From Echinococcus granulosus (taxonomy: Eukaryota; Platyhelminthes; Cestoda; Cyclophyllidea; Taeniidae): a stretch of DNA of 64,000 nucleotides. Position numbers and translations under genes: made by a program. This document shows, in pieces, positions 13,001-25,391 of the stretch (position 1 is the stretch's first letter; each line of letters opens with the position of its first letter). The stretch covers positions 245,370 through 309,369 of the forward strand of contig NW_020170403.1 of assembly GCF_000524195.1 (NCBI RefSeq). The letters run 5' to 3'. The notes below the pieces were generated by a model, which saw nothing but the letters and a program-made list of their open reading frames with translations, searched no databases and had not been told where the DNA came from.

Positions 13001-16000
13001 GCAGTAATCAAAATCGTGGTTCTGTAGTGTCGTGCCGCTTCAAAGAGGCCTTATGGGGTAGATTTACAATGAATCCACAGAAGGACTGGGAGGTTATTAG
13101 CAGAACTCTATGCCACTAGCTCAGTTTCCGGATCGCGTGAGACCATAAAAGTCCACATAGTCCAATGTTTTTTTAAGAGGTATCGTACGGTTACCTTGTT
13201 TACTCTTCATTCTTTTGGCTGTCGCCTTGACCGCTGTTAGTGGTCACTCTTCCGGTTCAGTCATAGTCGAGTAGTCGATTATACTGAAACCACCCGCAAG
13301 TTCCTTTCCTTGATTTTCCACCAAGACGAGAACCGGATATGGTGGCGTACGTTATAGATTTTCGTGAATCCTCTGTGTTGGGCGACCTGCTACGGTTAGT
13401 GCGTGTCCATTTAGCTAACTTTATGGAGCGGTTTTACCTTCGTCCCTACCTTTCAAAGAGTATAAGGCGCCAAATCGACGGTGCTTAGCCCCCTACTTGT
13501 AAGCGATTCTCAGTTTCTTGCATTATTGGGATGTATCTTATCTTTGAAAGGCGCTAATGGTTCAATAATTCCATAAAATACTGACTGCAGTTCTACGGGC
13601 CCACTCAGTACGTACAAATTCTGCCCTTCATTATCGGCCATTAAATGGAACTCACTTATTTAATATTTTTTCTAGAGTAAACGTGATTTCGTTTTTTTTT
13701 CTTTCTGTTGTTCGGCTCCACCGATTCAGTCACCTTTGATGAATGCTTTACTCCTGTGCTCCTATACCTGAAGATGTGGCATAACTTACCACTGTAAAAG
13801 TGATTTTGTCAACAATTTGAAAAGGCATGGGCATAGATTCCTGTATGCAGATAAAATAGATGTCGCTCTGCCACAAATACACTTACCTAATGTGAGTTTA
13901 TAATAAGCAACGAAATAAGTTTTCTTCGAATAAATTTGTCCCACCCGTTTCCCTTGCAATGTCACATACACGTTTATTTTTCCCCTACAATGACAGTAGG
14001 CTTGGCGATTGCTCCAAGAGATGGGTGCGTCTGTGTCAAGTGCGATTCCGTATTAACAGCAGGAGTCATGGTTGTGATAGTTTGATTACCACTATTCTTG
14101 TGTTTATTTGACACCATTTAATCGCTCTCATGCTTGGATTCTTCTTCATCACATTTAATCGAAATCATTTTTGGAATTCGCCTGTAAACGCCGCTACTAA
14201 TGTAATGTTCAAGTAGCTTCTGGAGGCCTCTATGAGGCACACGAATTTAGAGGCAGTTTTACTACAAGTATTTGGAAGGTATGGGAGATTACTAGCGTAA
14301 GTGCAACTTACCCAAAGCCTTTCGCCAATATCGTGGGGGTAAAATTACAGGAGGGTAGAATTATTATTTAAATGCGCCATTAAGTCAAACATTGTCCCAA
14401 TCTTTGAGACGTGTTTTAAGATTGCCTTTTACTGGATTTTTTGTTACTTCTTTTGCGGGTCAGTTTACCACCATAGAAAAGCTGACGAACTCTAACTATG
14501 CTTATACTACTTATCTGCTTCAAAGCCGCATCTACAATTTACTATTTCTCCTACAGTGGCGCAGTGTAATCGACATGCTGACAGAAGGCAAGGTGATGTG
14601 TCTGTTTATGTTGCGTGATTTCGTAGTACTATTAGAAATGATTATGGTAGTTTGGTCCCAACTGTTCTTTCTCGCCAACTTTTTCTTGCTCTTATTTGCT
14701 TTTGTATTGTGTTCAGTACAACATCGGAAAGACGGCTTGGATACACCTCTACAACCGTGATGCAAGGCAAGCGCATCAGTTGTTCAAGGATCTAGTGCGT
14801 CTCATTATAAGGAATTTTGTTCCCGACCTATGCAACCGATGTGCTCACGTTGTCAACAAATCTCTTGTGATACGTAAGTTGGTTGAAGAGCGAATATTCT
14901 TCCTTCATCTTTTAACTTTAGGGAATATCCGTCTACCTCTGCCTTTTTTAGCTTATAGCGCCGGAATCTTTTGCCAATGTCATCCTAATAGAGTGCGGTT
15001 AGATTTAAACCAATAGAAAACTAATGTATATCATGATTTAGGGTTTCGATACCTTTTCAAAATGATACGAAAAAGTTGTAAAGGTCTGCTTCTACTTTGT
15101 ACGTTTGTGTTTGTTCAGCAGAAAAAAATCATCTGATTGTGACATCGGGAGTCACAACGGACAAAATTTCAACTTCATAGCTAACGGAGTGAGTGAGTGT
15201 ATAAGGGAGGGAGTTCCTATTTGCCCAATGGAGTTGGATTGAATACGTAAAACCATCAGATGTATTGTTGGTGCCTTATGCTGGAAGGCTGGAGCTTCAC
15301 CATTCCAAAATGGAATGATTGTTCGCCATAAATCTCTGTTACATGGGCGGATGGGAACGTTGATACAGTGTCTTTTTTACTGATTACTTCATTTTGCTCG
15401 CCTTACAGCCAAATCACGTGATTTGTTCAATTCAGGTTAGCTTGCCACCTTTAATTGGTTCTTACTAGTAATTCTCCTGTCGTAGATTTGCAGTATTAGC
15501 CTTTTTTCTATTCCCTTAATACGTGTTTGTGTGTGTGAGAGTCTTTTTCCTGTTTGGAAACCTTCATTTTTGGTTTAGCTGGATGTTTCACTTCTTGACC
15601 CTCTATGAGAGCTAAGGAACAGCATTGACGATGAAGGTATTATGAGTTTGTGTCTTGGAGATAAGTCCAATCTAATACGATTCCTTGCCGTTGAAAACTA
15701 CTGAATTGGTTAGTTGTGGATGAGCCGAAAAAGGTTTGTGCTATAAGAATGCAGCTATTCTCAAAATATCAAAAACAGTCGAATGAAATCCGTCTCTCTC
15801 AACAATTGGTTCTTTTTGTGACGAATACATAAATGATTTGTTCAAATAATGTCGGCACACCGTTTTCAGATTGGCTGATCCTCTTCCAATGCACGTGGAA
15901 ATATTCAGGTTTATGTAAACCTTTTTCTGACCTGCGATTCCGCATTTCTAATTCAATTCAATTAAATCCTACCACCTTGCCATTTTATTCGAGGTCAGGA

Positions 16001-19000
16001 CCATTAGCACCAATGAAAGCATCACGGGTTTGTCTCAAATGAATCTGATACTCTCCCTTCTCTTTGAGATAAGCCTGAAAGCTGGAGCCAAAACGTGGGT
16101 GTCATCGATGCCTTAGTTTAGAAGACAGAACCTAGTGTTTTACTAGCCAAGTTCATTTTTCACTAAGTTAAAAAATCTTGGCTATGCTCGTGTAGTTTCG
16201 ACTTGAAATCATGGTCAGCAACCTTTGTCAGCCATTTCGCTCTATTATCTTTTTCTCTATCATAGCGACAGCGGGAGTAGCTGAAAGCGAGGACGCGGAA
16301 GCACGAACATCCCTGCGTCTCTCCTCTGTCCGCAAGTTGCTTCTGCATCCGCGGGAGGCTCTTCGCGCTCGCTATGACTTTATTCTTCTTGCCTCTATAC
16401 ACAACGATCAAGGTCTCCCAGATATTGGGCAAAGCAGACCTGCCATTGTGGTGGAGACTTTGAGAAACCTTTTTCTTGTGAGTTGCCTCATATCACATCT
16501 TTATTATCGTTAAGTAGTTTGTTTATTCATTTCTCTAATTATTGGTAAAGTAATAAGTAATTGGCGTGGTAAAGACGCTCAAAATTTTCCTCCATCCATT
16601 TGGAAGGTCATTGTGAAAGCTAAGAATATGACTCTCATTCGTATGCTCCAAAGGGTGTTGATTTCTTTCTGATTTCTTTCCTACACTGTAAAAGTGCACT
16701 GGGCATTTTTAACGGTTTGCTGACTGGGCACCTGATTCACGTTTTGGTAGAAATAGCTTTTGCGCTTTTGTATTTCAAAGTGTGTTAAACAAGGCGGCAC
16801 ATCGTTTTGTTATCTCTACACTATCCATACTTCCATGGTACACGCCAATTCAAGTGTAAACGGAATTCTTCACCTGAAGACCGAATAACGATTGCGATAC
16901 AACTCAAAAGTGTGCAAGAAAGGCTTCCTCTCCAGAGACAGTGTATTCAACTTTTGGTGTAAAAGAAAAGTGGGAATTGGTTATGGGATAAATAAGCAGC
17001 CTTTCTGATTTTGAGCATACACAACACTTCTTTTCAGCAACAGCTATCTATAAATCAGCTCAAATAACCGTTAGTCCAGTTGAAGGTCGATTATCTTTCT
17101 CCCTTCTCATCAGGGCTCCATCCGCTTCCGACCCGAAGCGCAACGGCCTCATGACTCGGTGCTCTTCAACCGCATCCTCAAACAGTATCCCTACGAGCAG
17201 ATGAGCGGGGCGGTGAAGTGCCTTGCCTCCACCGATTCGCTCCGCAAGCACAAGAGCTCTGAAGTTAGTATAACATGAAAAATGCTTTCAAATGGTCACT
17301 CTACTGCTGTATAGTTAGTATGTAGGACTTTCTAATTGACTGACGTTTTTTTGTGCTCTTCAGGACTGCGATCTCAACATCGCTGGCCAGTTTCGTGTCA
17401 AGACCACTTTGCGGTGAGTATTTATGAAGCAGTTTCTACTCCTCGCCCATTCTAGAGAATATATTTTACTAATATATCGGATCTCATATTATTTTTCACT
17501 TGCGGGTTTTTGTGCTATTGGTCCATGCCTACTCATTGCGGGCCATCAATCAAATATTTTGTGGTTCTCGGTCGGCATTCCCATCAAAATTGCTCAAAAC
17601 ATTGGTCATAATATTGGTTTGCAAATTCCATACCCGGAAACACCTCATATTTTACGCTTAGCGATCTAGTATTGAATTAAAGACCAACCGAACCGCAAAA
17701 CGCACTTAGAACGGAAATTCAACAGATGCACAATTGCAACCAGGAATTAGCCAACGGAGTTAATTGAGTTTGTCTACCCAAAATCCAAGTAATCTTTCCT
17801 TTTTTGCCTTCTCTAGGCTCTCTTCTTGGTGTAATGTACAGATGTTTATCTACATTCGCTTCTTCATGGAGGCGTGGAAGTTGTACAAGCAGTTCTCTGA
17901 GGCGGCGAGGCGTCTTCGCGGGCGTCAGCGACGTCAGAAGGTGAAGCAGTTGGAAGCGCCACCATCATCGCCGCAGCAACCACTACTGAGTGAATGGCTG
18001 GTGGCGAAACACGAATTCTCGGAACCCACATCGGGTGGACTAGTGGCAACTTTTGTTGAACTGCTCTACAGCAAATCAGTAAGTTGGTCAGGGTAGCATG
18101 GTCATCTAATTTAAAATGAATAGTCCGAAAATTAATCGAACACCATGGATAACTGTGCAGTATAGAAAATAGATTCACTAAATTTTACTCCATACTGGTT
18201 TGTATTTGCCGGCTCTTAGCGAAGAAGCCTGGAGAGCTGGAGCTTTGTAAAATTTTGTCAATTTTTGCATCGATGTGCTCTTCTTTGTGTAGTAGTCCCT
18301 CTTCCGTTATTCAAGACTTCCTGCTTGTATCTTTCTGCACCGCGCATATTTTCGATGTACTTATCCACAGTTTTAGGAAAGCTGTTAAAAAAACGAGGCA
18401 AAACTTGCATCTTGAAATTTAACTTTTTCCACTTAGCGGTCCGGCAATTGCTATAATCTTTGTGTATTCCTATGAAATTTGCACAATTCTAAGGTTCGTT
18501 ATTGCTACAAACCGTTTCGTGTAGAAATCGCCCCATAGTTTAACCATTTTTCGAATATCACCTAACCATGCGGAACATCCCACTGTTAATGATCAGCTTT
18601 GCCTTCAGTTGAGCACTGTTTTTTGTCCTTACTAAAGACATTAAATTCTTTAGCTGGAAACTCAAATGACTGCTTTTTTCATTGCAGCAAGTTAAGCTGC
18701 GAGTGAGATTCGATATGAGCTGCATCAGCATTCTGCGGAAGCCCTGCATGTCACTTGGTAAGTTCACTTTCCGTTCACTGTACAAAACGCTTACTTATAA
18801 ACTATAAACAACCGTGTTTTATTTCTGTTATTTCAGAGGATCGCAAAAGGCACTTACAAAGTGGCAGCGAAGAGGAGCGCAAGTCCCTTGCTCCCAAGCT
18901 GGTGCGCAAGGGCACTCCACCGCACTTTGGCGAATCGACGCATATCGGCATGACAGTGGCTCTACTAGAGGGTGTGGATGGCTCCAATGCCGCATCAACC

Positions 19001-22000
19001 ATCACCGATTCCCTGATGGATATCCTTCTGGAGGGTGTTGGTGGGGTGGGTGAACGGACGGTAAAGGGTAAGACTCCACGCATCGATATTCGTCTTTCGC
19101 TCAACGGGGGATCAGTCGAAGCAGTGGCGCCGTCCACACAGACTCATATCACTGTGGTTGATGGTATGTTACCTACGTCTTCCCTTTCGTTTCCATCAAT
19201 TGGTTAAACCATATATTTTTTCGCTTTGACAGGGGAGCCAGAACACAAGAAGATATGTCGTCGTGCTCTGGCGAAGTTTACAGCACCGTTAAACTGGGAT
19301 GCGGCCTCCGCAAGGAAGATAACTAGTGAATCATTTACCTCCAAATCTACTGATAATGCTCCTGCCACCGCTGATGATAGGTCTAGTCGGGTGCTGGAAT
19401 TCATCTTTGTCGCGGGGGATCTTGGCAGAACATTTGATCAAATGCAGGTACATCAAAAATTTCGTTTGCTGAACGAAAATTAGAGATCATATCCACTATG
19501 TTCTAAAATCCATTGAAATGAAATTATGATATTCTATCAAATACCCTTTGCCTTGATTTCGATACAATTCTTATCATCAGCAATTAGACACGTTAAACCT
19601 TCTTGTTTCAAGTGTAATTTGTAGAGATGTATTCTACGGCAAAACGGGAAGGTTTGATTCTAAAAGTTTTTTTATGAATAGGCCAACGAGGAGTTTCTCA
19701 AATAGTTTTTTTTTGTGATTTTAGGATAGATTCTCGGACTCTAAGGCGACGAGTCATGTTTTGCACCGACTTATGGATGAGCAGAAGGTAATTTTACTCC
19801 CTTTGTTTGCACGTACATCATTTAGTTTAAAATCATTCTTGCATTACACCAATTTTTGTGGTTTGTTCGTGAGAAATCGCAGTTTTTTGTCATATCAAGC
19901 TCATGCGGAGGTGAGATCTCCCCGTTGTTCAGTTGGTTGCTTGGATTACTTAGTTCCTCATAAATCAATCTATATTTGAATTTAGCATTAGATTTCCTTG
20001 TTCTTGTGAAAGTTAATTTCAAACTTACTTTTACTGAGTTAAGCTTAATAGCAATTTGCTTTGGTTCGCTCTATGTAAAGTGGAGGGTGTATCTCACTTT
20101 TCTTGATTCAATTCCAAGTCCTGTTGCCTGGACTGCATAACTGATGCATTTCATCTCGGCTATATAAACGTGCATTTGAAGTGTAATCTACCCAAATGAG
20201 GTAGCCGTCTATTCAAATACCTTACTTTCTTCACAATTATCGTGTTAATCAGGTTGATTTCGTAATATGACCCATTTGTAATTCTTTAACAACGGATCAC
20301 AAACAAAGAGTATGACCACTTAAGTTTCTGTTCTCTATTTTTACAATGTCTATTCTATTTTCCACGTAATCATACGATTGACCACCGCCTGGATAAGGCG
20401 GTAAGCAATTAGGAAAATGCCACCAAGAGAATGCGAGAGATGAGGCAAGGCAGCATCTCCCTCTCATTTTAGCTAGAGATCAAGTCTCTTCATGAGCAAG
20501 TTTTGAGGGGAGACTAAGAATGGGGTATTCTTTTCACTGATTTACCATTCCTGACTGTCCCTGGAGAGGAGGGCTTTCTTGCACACCTTTGAGTTATATT
20601 GCAATCGTTGTTGGGTCTTCAGGAAGTGAAGAATTCCGTCTGCACTTGACCACACACACTAAGCAAGTGTAGTCATTTGGAACAGAAGTTGCGTATACCT
20701 CGTCAGGGGATAATCACTGGCCTGCCTTCCTGCTTAACGATCGTTGGAAGAAAAAAAAACCTGTTTCCCACAACAAGTCAATCAGGTGCCCATTCAACAA
20801 ACACCCTACATGCATTGCACAGTTTGGTACTGCACGTAAAGGAAGTGAAGAATTGGTTAATAGTCTTTGAAGCCTACTATTGTCTATTAGTGTGGCATGT
20901 GGGACTCCTACTTAGCCTCCGTCAAGGGTTTGCCTCGTGTTTGATTTAGATTCAGCCTGTTTCATCACCCACTTTAAGCACCACTGTGATTTGCTCTTCT
21001 TACCTTAATCTCAAATTGTTTTAAGCAATCATGATGAGCGGTTCTTCATTGTCATAAAAAAGGATCTTCCTTGACGCAAAGAAATTACCTTCAAGTGACT
21101 CATCATCAGGATCCAGATGTTTAAGCGATTTCTCGGTGGTTCTTTCTGCTACTGCATGTTGCATCTTCAGCTGGATAGACAATAATCGTTGCCAAATTTG
21201 AGTTAAAGCCGGGCTGTAGACGGACTGAAATCACACCCTCTAGGTTTAACCTATGCTTCATGATACAATGATTTCAAGCAAGTAGGAAATGGTAGTGAAC
21301 AGAGTGCGACCTAATGTATCAATAAGCTGACGCCTGTCATGATGCTTTATGATGCATGCGCGCAAACAATTGCCTTCTTTTTGCAAGTGCTTGCAGGCTA
21401 CAGCAAGTGATTGCAGTGATATGTGCCGAAAATCACACGAGACTTGTTGCTCACCTTGCATCTTGCTACTCACTCATCGCTCTACTTTTACCCAAGGATG
21501 ATTCAGTCACGTTCTTTTGCTGCAGTTGTTACTATAATGACGCCTTATTTCATTCACTCACTCTTTTTATGCCCGTAACTTGTTGATATTGTCGCTTTTA
21601 AAAGTGACCCTAACGGTCGTAAACTTCTCTCTTCTTCGTCTTATTCACAATCACTGGTTAAAGTGTTTCCAAGTTATCGCGAAAGCGGTCTTTACTGGAT
21701 GCGTGGGGGGAAGCAATCCGACGAAATGTGCCCACGATGGTTGTGGCATGGGTAGATTAATTCATGCCTCAAATCGAAAAAAATGCATTTAATGAGGGGA
21801 AAGTGTGTAGCTAAACAGTTTTACTAAATTTTTCAACCTAAGTTATCATCTAAGAGGCCGTTTTTTTGCAATTTTTTGCATAAATTCAAACTAATGCTGC
21901 AGCAGGTGAAGAGAACTTTCCAGCTAAAGACCGCTCGTTTCGTTTTTACGTATGGTGATTTGGTAGTCTACATCAACTCTTCTACTCTATTTTGCTCATG

Positions 22001-25000
22001 TTTGAGGATATGGTGATTAGGTTACATCGTCTTTCATCTCCACTTTAATCCCCATTTTCAATTTCATTGATGAACTCATGCGGTTTACGTTTCTTTTTCA
22101 TGGTGAGACTGTTTTGACTTATTGAAATCCTTGTATGAGTCTGTTGTGGAATCAGTTGTGCTAAAAGGAAGCTAACAGTTTGGTTCTATCATCAGATATT
22201 CATGCTGGGTCTGGCGGAGCCGCGCTACGTCCACTGGGCTCATTTGCGTCTCTGGTTGGTGCACGTGAAGGACCCCAAGAGTCACCACCAGCAAAGTTGT
22301 AACCAACAGCAACAGCAGCAAGATCGCAACAGTTCGGATTCAAAGATTATGACACCATCAAAAGGGGAAGAGGAGGGACCGAGGCGGAGACGCCTTACCT
22401 TAGCTGTCAATTCTGTCTCTCTGGAGGCTCTTGAGCGGTCGTCGGAGTCTCCGTTGCCCATTATTTCCAACAGTTGCACCGACGCTGCTACTGAGTAAGT
22501 AGCTACTGACTTATTCAAAATAGATTTCGCTTAGCTAGCATTTCTTATTTGGCTATTGATGTGCTGGATCAATTCAGATGGGTAGTTTTTCACAGCTTCA
22601 GATTTTCTGATCCCACGCAATTCCATTATCTCATGCACTGGTACTTCCTCGGACTTCGCTTTGCTGAACTGGTACCTCCCAGGTGCCTACTGTTACATTG
22701 AATTGTCTTTTTTTGCTTTTCTATATAATTTGTAATCCTGTGCGATCCATAATTGGAGTTTGACGATTTTATGGCTGGGTGGGAACCTTTCCTTCTTCCT
22801 GCCTTTTGCGAATCATTCATCTTCTTAATTTTGTACTTTCGACTGTTTACTATGGTGCCTTAAGTTCACTCAGAATGGCGATTTCTTGTGGCAATGTCGC
22901 GAGTCTATTGTTCTTTTGAGTGTATTTGTCTGTTGTGTTCTTATGATTGGTAGTCTGCAGCCGACAGCATCAGGAATTTCGGCAGTCTTGTTGACGAGTA
23001 GCACCACTTCTTCCTACTTCGATTTTGAACAAATTGAACAAATTTTGGTTCCGATGTACTTACATTTCTGGTTTCTTCCAAGTGGATGGTTTTGTTTCAT
23101 CAGTATACCTGGTAATTCACTTTGATAATCTTGCTTTCGATTTTGTGAATCCTTCTTGTGCGCTGAATTCGAATCTCTCCGCTTTTGAAGACCATTTAGT
23201 GGGGATTTCTAAGCTGGTCAAAAGTAAGTTATTTTGGATTGGCATCAATCAATCGTTTTCCTCAGAAAACTAATTTCATTTTAGTACTCTCTTCTCCCGC
23301 AAGATTGGTAACTAAAGAAGGCTATCATTCTACATCCGTGCACGTTGAAATTAAAGTTGGTTTTGCTTTGGAAAATGATTTGCTGGGGCTATTTAATTAA
23401 AAGGAGTTTCTTCGTTTAATCAACTATCCCCATTTTCACTCAGAAGGGTGGTTTTGTTGTAGCAGTGCTTTCTTACAGAAAATAAGTAACTCAACACTCA
23501 TGTTCCAGTTTCCTACACACTCTTCAACTGGCGTTTCTTTGCAACCGTGGTCGTGGCTGCTACGCTGGTGTAATTATTTTCAACCTTTTAAATCCACTCC
23601 TAGGCAACTCAACGCTTAGAGCACATCCCGAAGGGCACGAATTTGTGCTTTGTTCACACTTTCCGGTCAACGAAAGGGTGTTCTCCGTTCAACTTTGCGA
23701 GCGTTAAATTATAGGGGACACCCAACTTGTCAGGAATAAATAGTCGCATAACACCATAATTATTCTGCTGAAATTCTGCTTCCTTGGATTAAATTATTTT
23801 TTCCAAAGGTCGCATTGGTCAATGAGTCAGACAGTGGAGACGCTTTCGTAACTCACTTGGTGCATCATGTTCCTTGGTCGCTTTTAGCATCCCCATGTAT
23901 ATCTCATTGTGCCCGAGTCACTAATACCGACGCAGGCGCATAGGAAATTAGTACCGACAGGAATTGATTAGAGATACTAAACTTTAACTGTTAACTCCCC
24001 TTTAGAAAAGCTCCTTTGGACCAGACTACATCCGAGCGCACGGATTACTTCTTCATCCCCCAGCCATGGATCTGCGAATCCGGCAGCATAAAACCGTGCT
24101 TCTTCATCCACCTCCTCCTCTCCATCTGTTCCATGATCTCGCGGTTCTCAGGTGCCCCTATGGATGTCCTTGCTACTCAGTACCGTCACATCCTATCTCC
24201 AGTCTCATTTCGACTCCTTTGCCATGTAAGTAACTCGAAAAATTCACCAGTTTATTCACTCCTGCCACACTCCCTTTGCACCATCTTCTCGAGAGGTGTT
24301 CGAATCGATGGTGGCTGAAGGAAGGTTAAGATTGTTTCTGAAATATCAAACAGATTTAACATGCTCACTAGTCTTTATTTAATTTCCGTTGTTAATTATT
24401 GGATTTGCATGTGATATGAGATGCATGAGGAGAGGGATGTACGTTGAAAAAAGGCTTAGTTTAATTTAATTCATGAATTATAGTTTTTAGTCCAGCAGAA
24501 CCCACTATGACTGGTGTCTGTGTTTTGGAGGTAGGGATGAAACAACCATTTAAAGCAGGTGTTTCAACTTTTCCATATAAAAGGAGTTTGCGCTTAATAT
24601 CACGTCATTTAACTGTATTAGTATTTATTTTACGGAGACAATATTGCTCGTGTCTCTCTTTCTGACAGCTCTTGCACGACACCAAAGTGATTCGGGTCAC
24701 TCGTGTGGTATACAGCAAAAGGTGTACCATCTTCTCGAAACCAGAACCTGTGATATGCCTTGGTGAGCCTTCTTCCAGTTTCCCAAGATCCCTCATTACT
24801 GCTTTCTTGAGTGCTATGCACCTTAGTAGTGACTATCTTAGCCAATAAAAGTGTCTTGTCTTTACTAAGATAATATTAACTCATTCTTGGGTAGCCCGGG
24901 ATGCTGACAAGTGTTTTTAGTAGTACACCATTCATCACTATACGGTGATGTATGCATTCGTGCCTTGGATGATACATGTAAGGAGGTTAATGTGCGTTTA

Positions 25001-25256
25001 CGCTATTATGCTCCATGCAGGTGATCATCTACTGCTGGCCCCCTCAGCAGAGCTGAGTGTGGCTCTGGAGGCGCACTTTGTCTCACGCATGAACACCCTC
25101 GTTACATGCGCTGCCGAACTCTTCGGCCTGCCGACACCGGACTCCGCGGAGCTTGCGGCCGCACCTTACGTCCAATTCGCCCGCTGTCGACTTCCTCGCG
25201 ATGCTACCGTCCTTCGGCCACAGGACTCTGGCCCTGCCACTAATTTAACTTCGTAG
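1026..25256 (+). CDS. GTF3C1: General transcription factor 3C polypeptide 1 (TFIIIC largest subunit), 33 exons
   Basis: Largest subunit of TFIIIC, the nuclear factor that binds the B box of tRNA genes and recruits TFIIIB and RNA polymerase III. Exons: 1026-1283, 1319-1455, 1488-1610, 1648-1768, 1805-1975, 2049-2502, 2574-2763, 2844-2896, 4010-4254, 5738-5953, 6037-6162, 6237-6315, 6914-7332, 8995-9661, 10264-10647, 10736-10771, 11116-11192, 11273-11380, 12775-12906, 14557-14592, 14717-14873, 16266-16477, 17114-17263, 17364-17413, 17817-18078, 18688-18757, 18837-19163, 19233-19447, 19725-19787, 22196-22494, 24006-24225, 24669-24762, 25021-25256. All have GT-AG borders and matching phases. The sum is 6387 nt (2128 codons plus stop; human about 2109). 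The N-terminus (GLDGIPITHLW, EFLWDKI), WGDRLVVVASQ, the B-block winged helix, KVDLKLVCHPS, YRYVPPVPR, DVDGYWLNLRAI, ESHDKTS and the C-terminal winged-helix segment all align in order with human GTF3C1. Weakest joins: exons 7-8 (GTTTTC donor), exon 16, exon 20 and the exon 22 acceptor (16265 or 16271). Confidence 0.94.
1648..1975 (+). other. GTF3C1: B-block-binding winged-helix region of GTF3C1
   Basis: Exons 4 and 5 (residues about 173-270) encode the segment matching the B-block_TFIIIC family: SRYNGIPISGHDGIL, then FYIRKLFSADGLIKSQ, then a helix LATVMEKISKLLSE. The order and spacing follow the human region SRWQGEL...HRKILNKNGLITMQ...ILMEKLSVMLS. In the family this extended winged helix contacts the tRNA B box. 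The intron between the two exons is 36 nt. Confidence 0.8.
10264..10647 (+). other. GTF3C1: Basic, serine-rich linker exon of GTF3C1
   Basis: Exon 15 (about residues 1087-1214) is low complexity. It holds an Arg/Lys/His-rich cluster (APRRRHRKRRRVTR) followed by a Ser/Thr run and a second basic patch (SRKRRLQKKT). It lies where human GTF3C1 also has a lysine-rich linker before the region that resumes with WNKLEDQVLLTCRVAS. It is probably a flexible, nuclear-localising linker (inference). The third positions are GC-rich compared with the flanking introns. Confidence 0.7.
20540..20700 (+). repeat. Interspersed repeat B, copy 1 (inside GTF3C1 intron 29)
   Basis: Shares CTTTCTTGCACACCTTTGAG, a GAAGTGAA..TTCC.TCTGC block and a CACACACACTAAGCAAG-type block with sequences near 31.0 kb and 37.6 kb. 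The order and spacing match the other copies, although the element is too diverged to show exact ends. No coding capacity is evident. It sits in the largest GTF3C1 intron (19788-22195). Confidence 0.6.
22196..22494 (+). other. GTF3C1: GTF3C1 exon with glutamine run
   Basis: Exon 30 begins with IFMLGLAEPRYVHWAHLRLW, matching the human stretch LVAMGSAWPWLLHSVRL. It then carries a short Gln/Asn-rich run (22296-22323, CAG/CAA repeats) and a basic Ser-rich linker. The exon ends at phase 2 (GA) and joins the A at 24006 to give Glu, which confirms the next junction. Confidence 0.75.
24006..24762 (+). other. GTF3C1: C-terminal winged-helix region of GTF3C1
   Basis: Exons 31 and 32 encode FFIPQPWICESG, then a helix (CFFIHLLLSICSMISRFSG), QYRHILSPVSFRLLCHLL and HDTKVIRVTRVV. 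They align with human FIGRPWRVVDGRLN..., [32 protein letters not shown] near the C-terminus. Splicing at 24225/24669 is phase 0 and at 24762/25021 phase 1. Confidence 0.8.
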
Positions 25257-25385
25257 AGTTATTCAATCAGTTTGTCTGTAATGTTAATCTTCCCCAGTGT
25301 AAATTACAAATGTCCTTGTATAGCTTTATATATGCAGTTTCCTTTGTCTTAAGTGCATTTGGTTTATACTATACTTTTGGCAGCA

Positions 25386-25391
25386 AATAAA
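25386..25391 (+). terminator. Polyadenylation signal for GTF3C1
   Basis: AATAAA lies 130 bases after the GTF3C1 stop codon (TAG at 25254-25256), in AT-rich sequence. It is the first canonical signal downstream of the gene. Confidence 0.55.
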
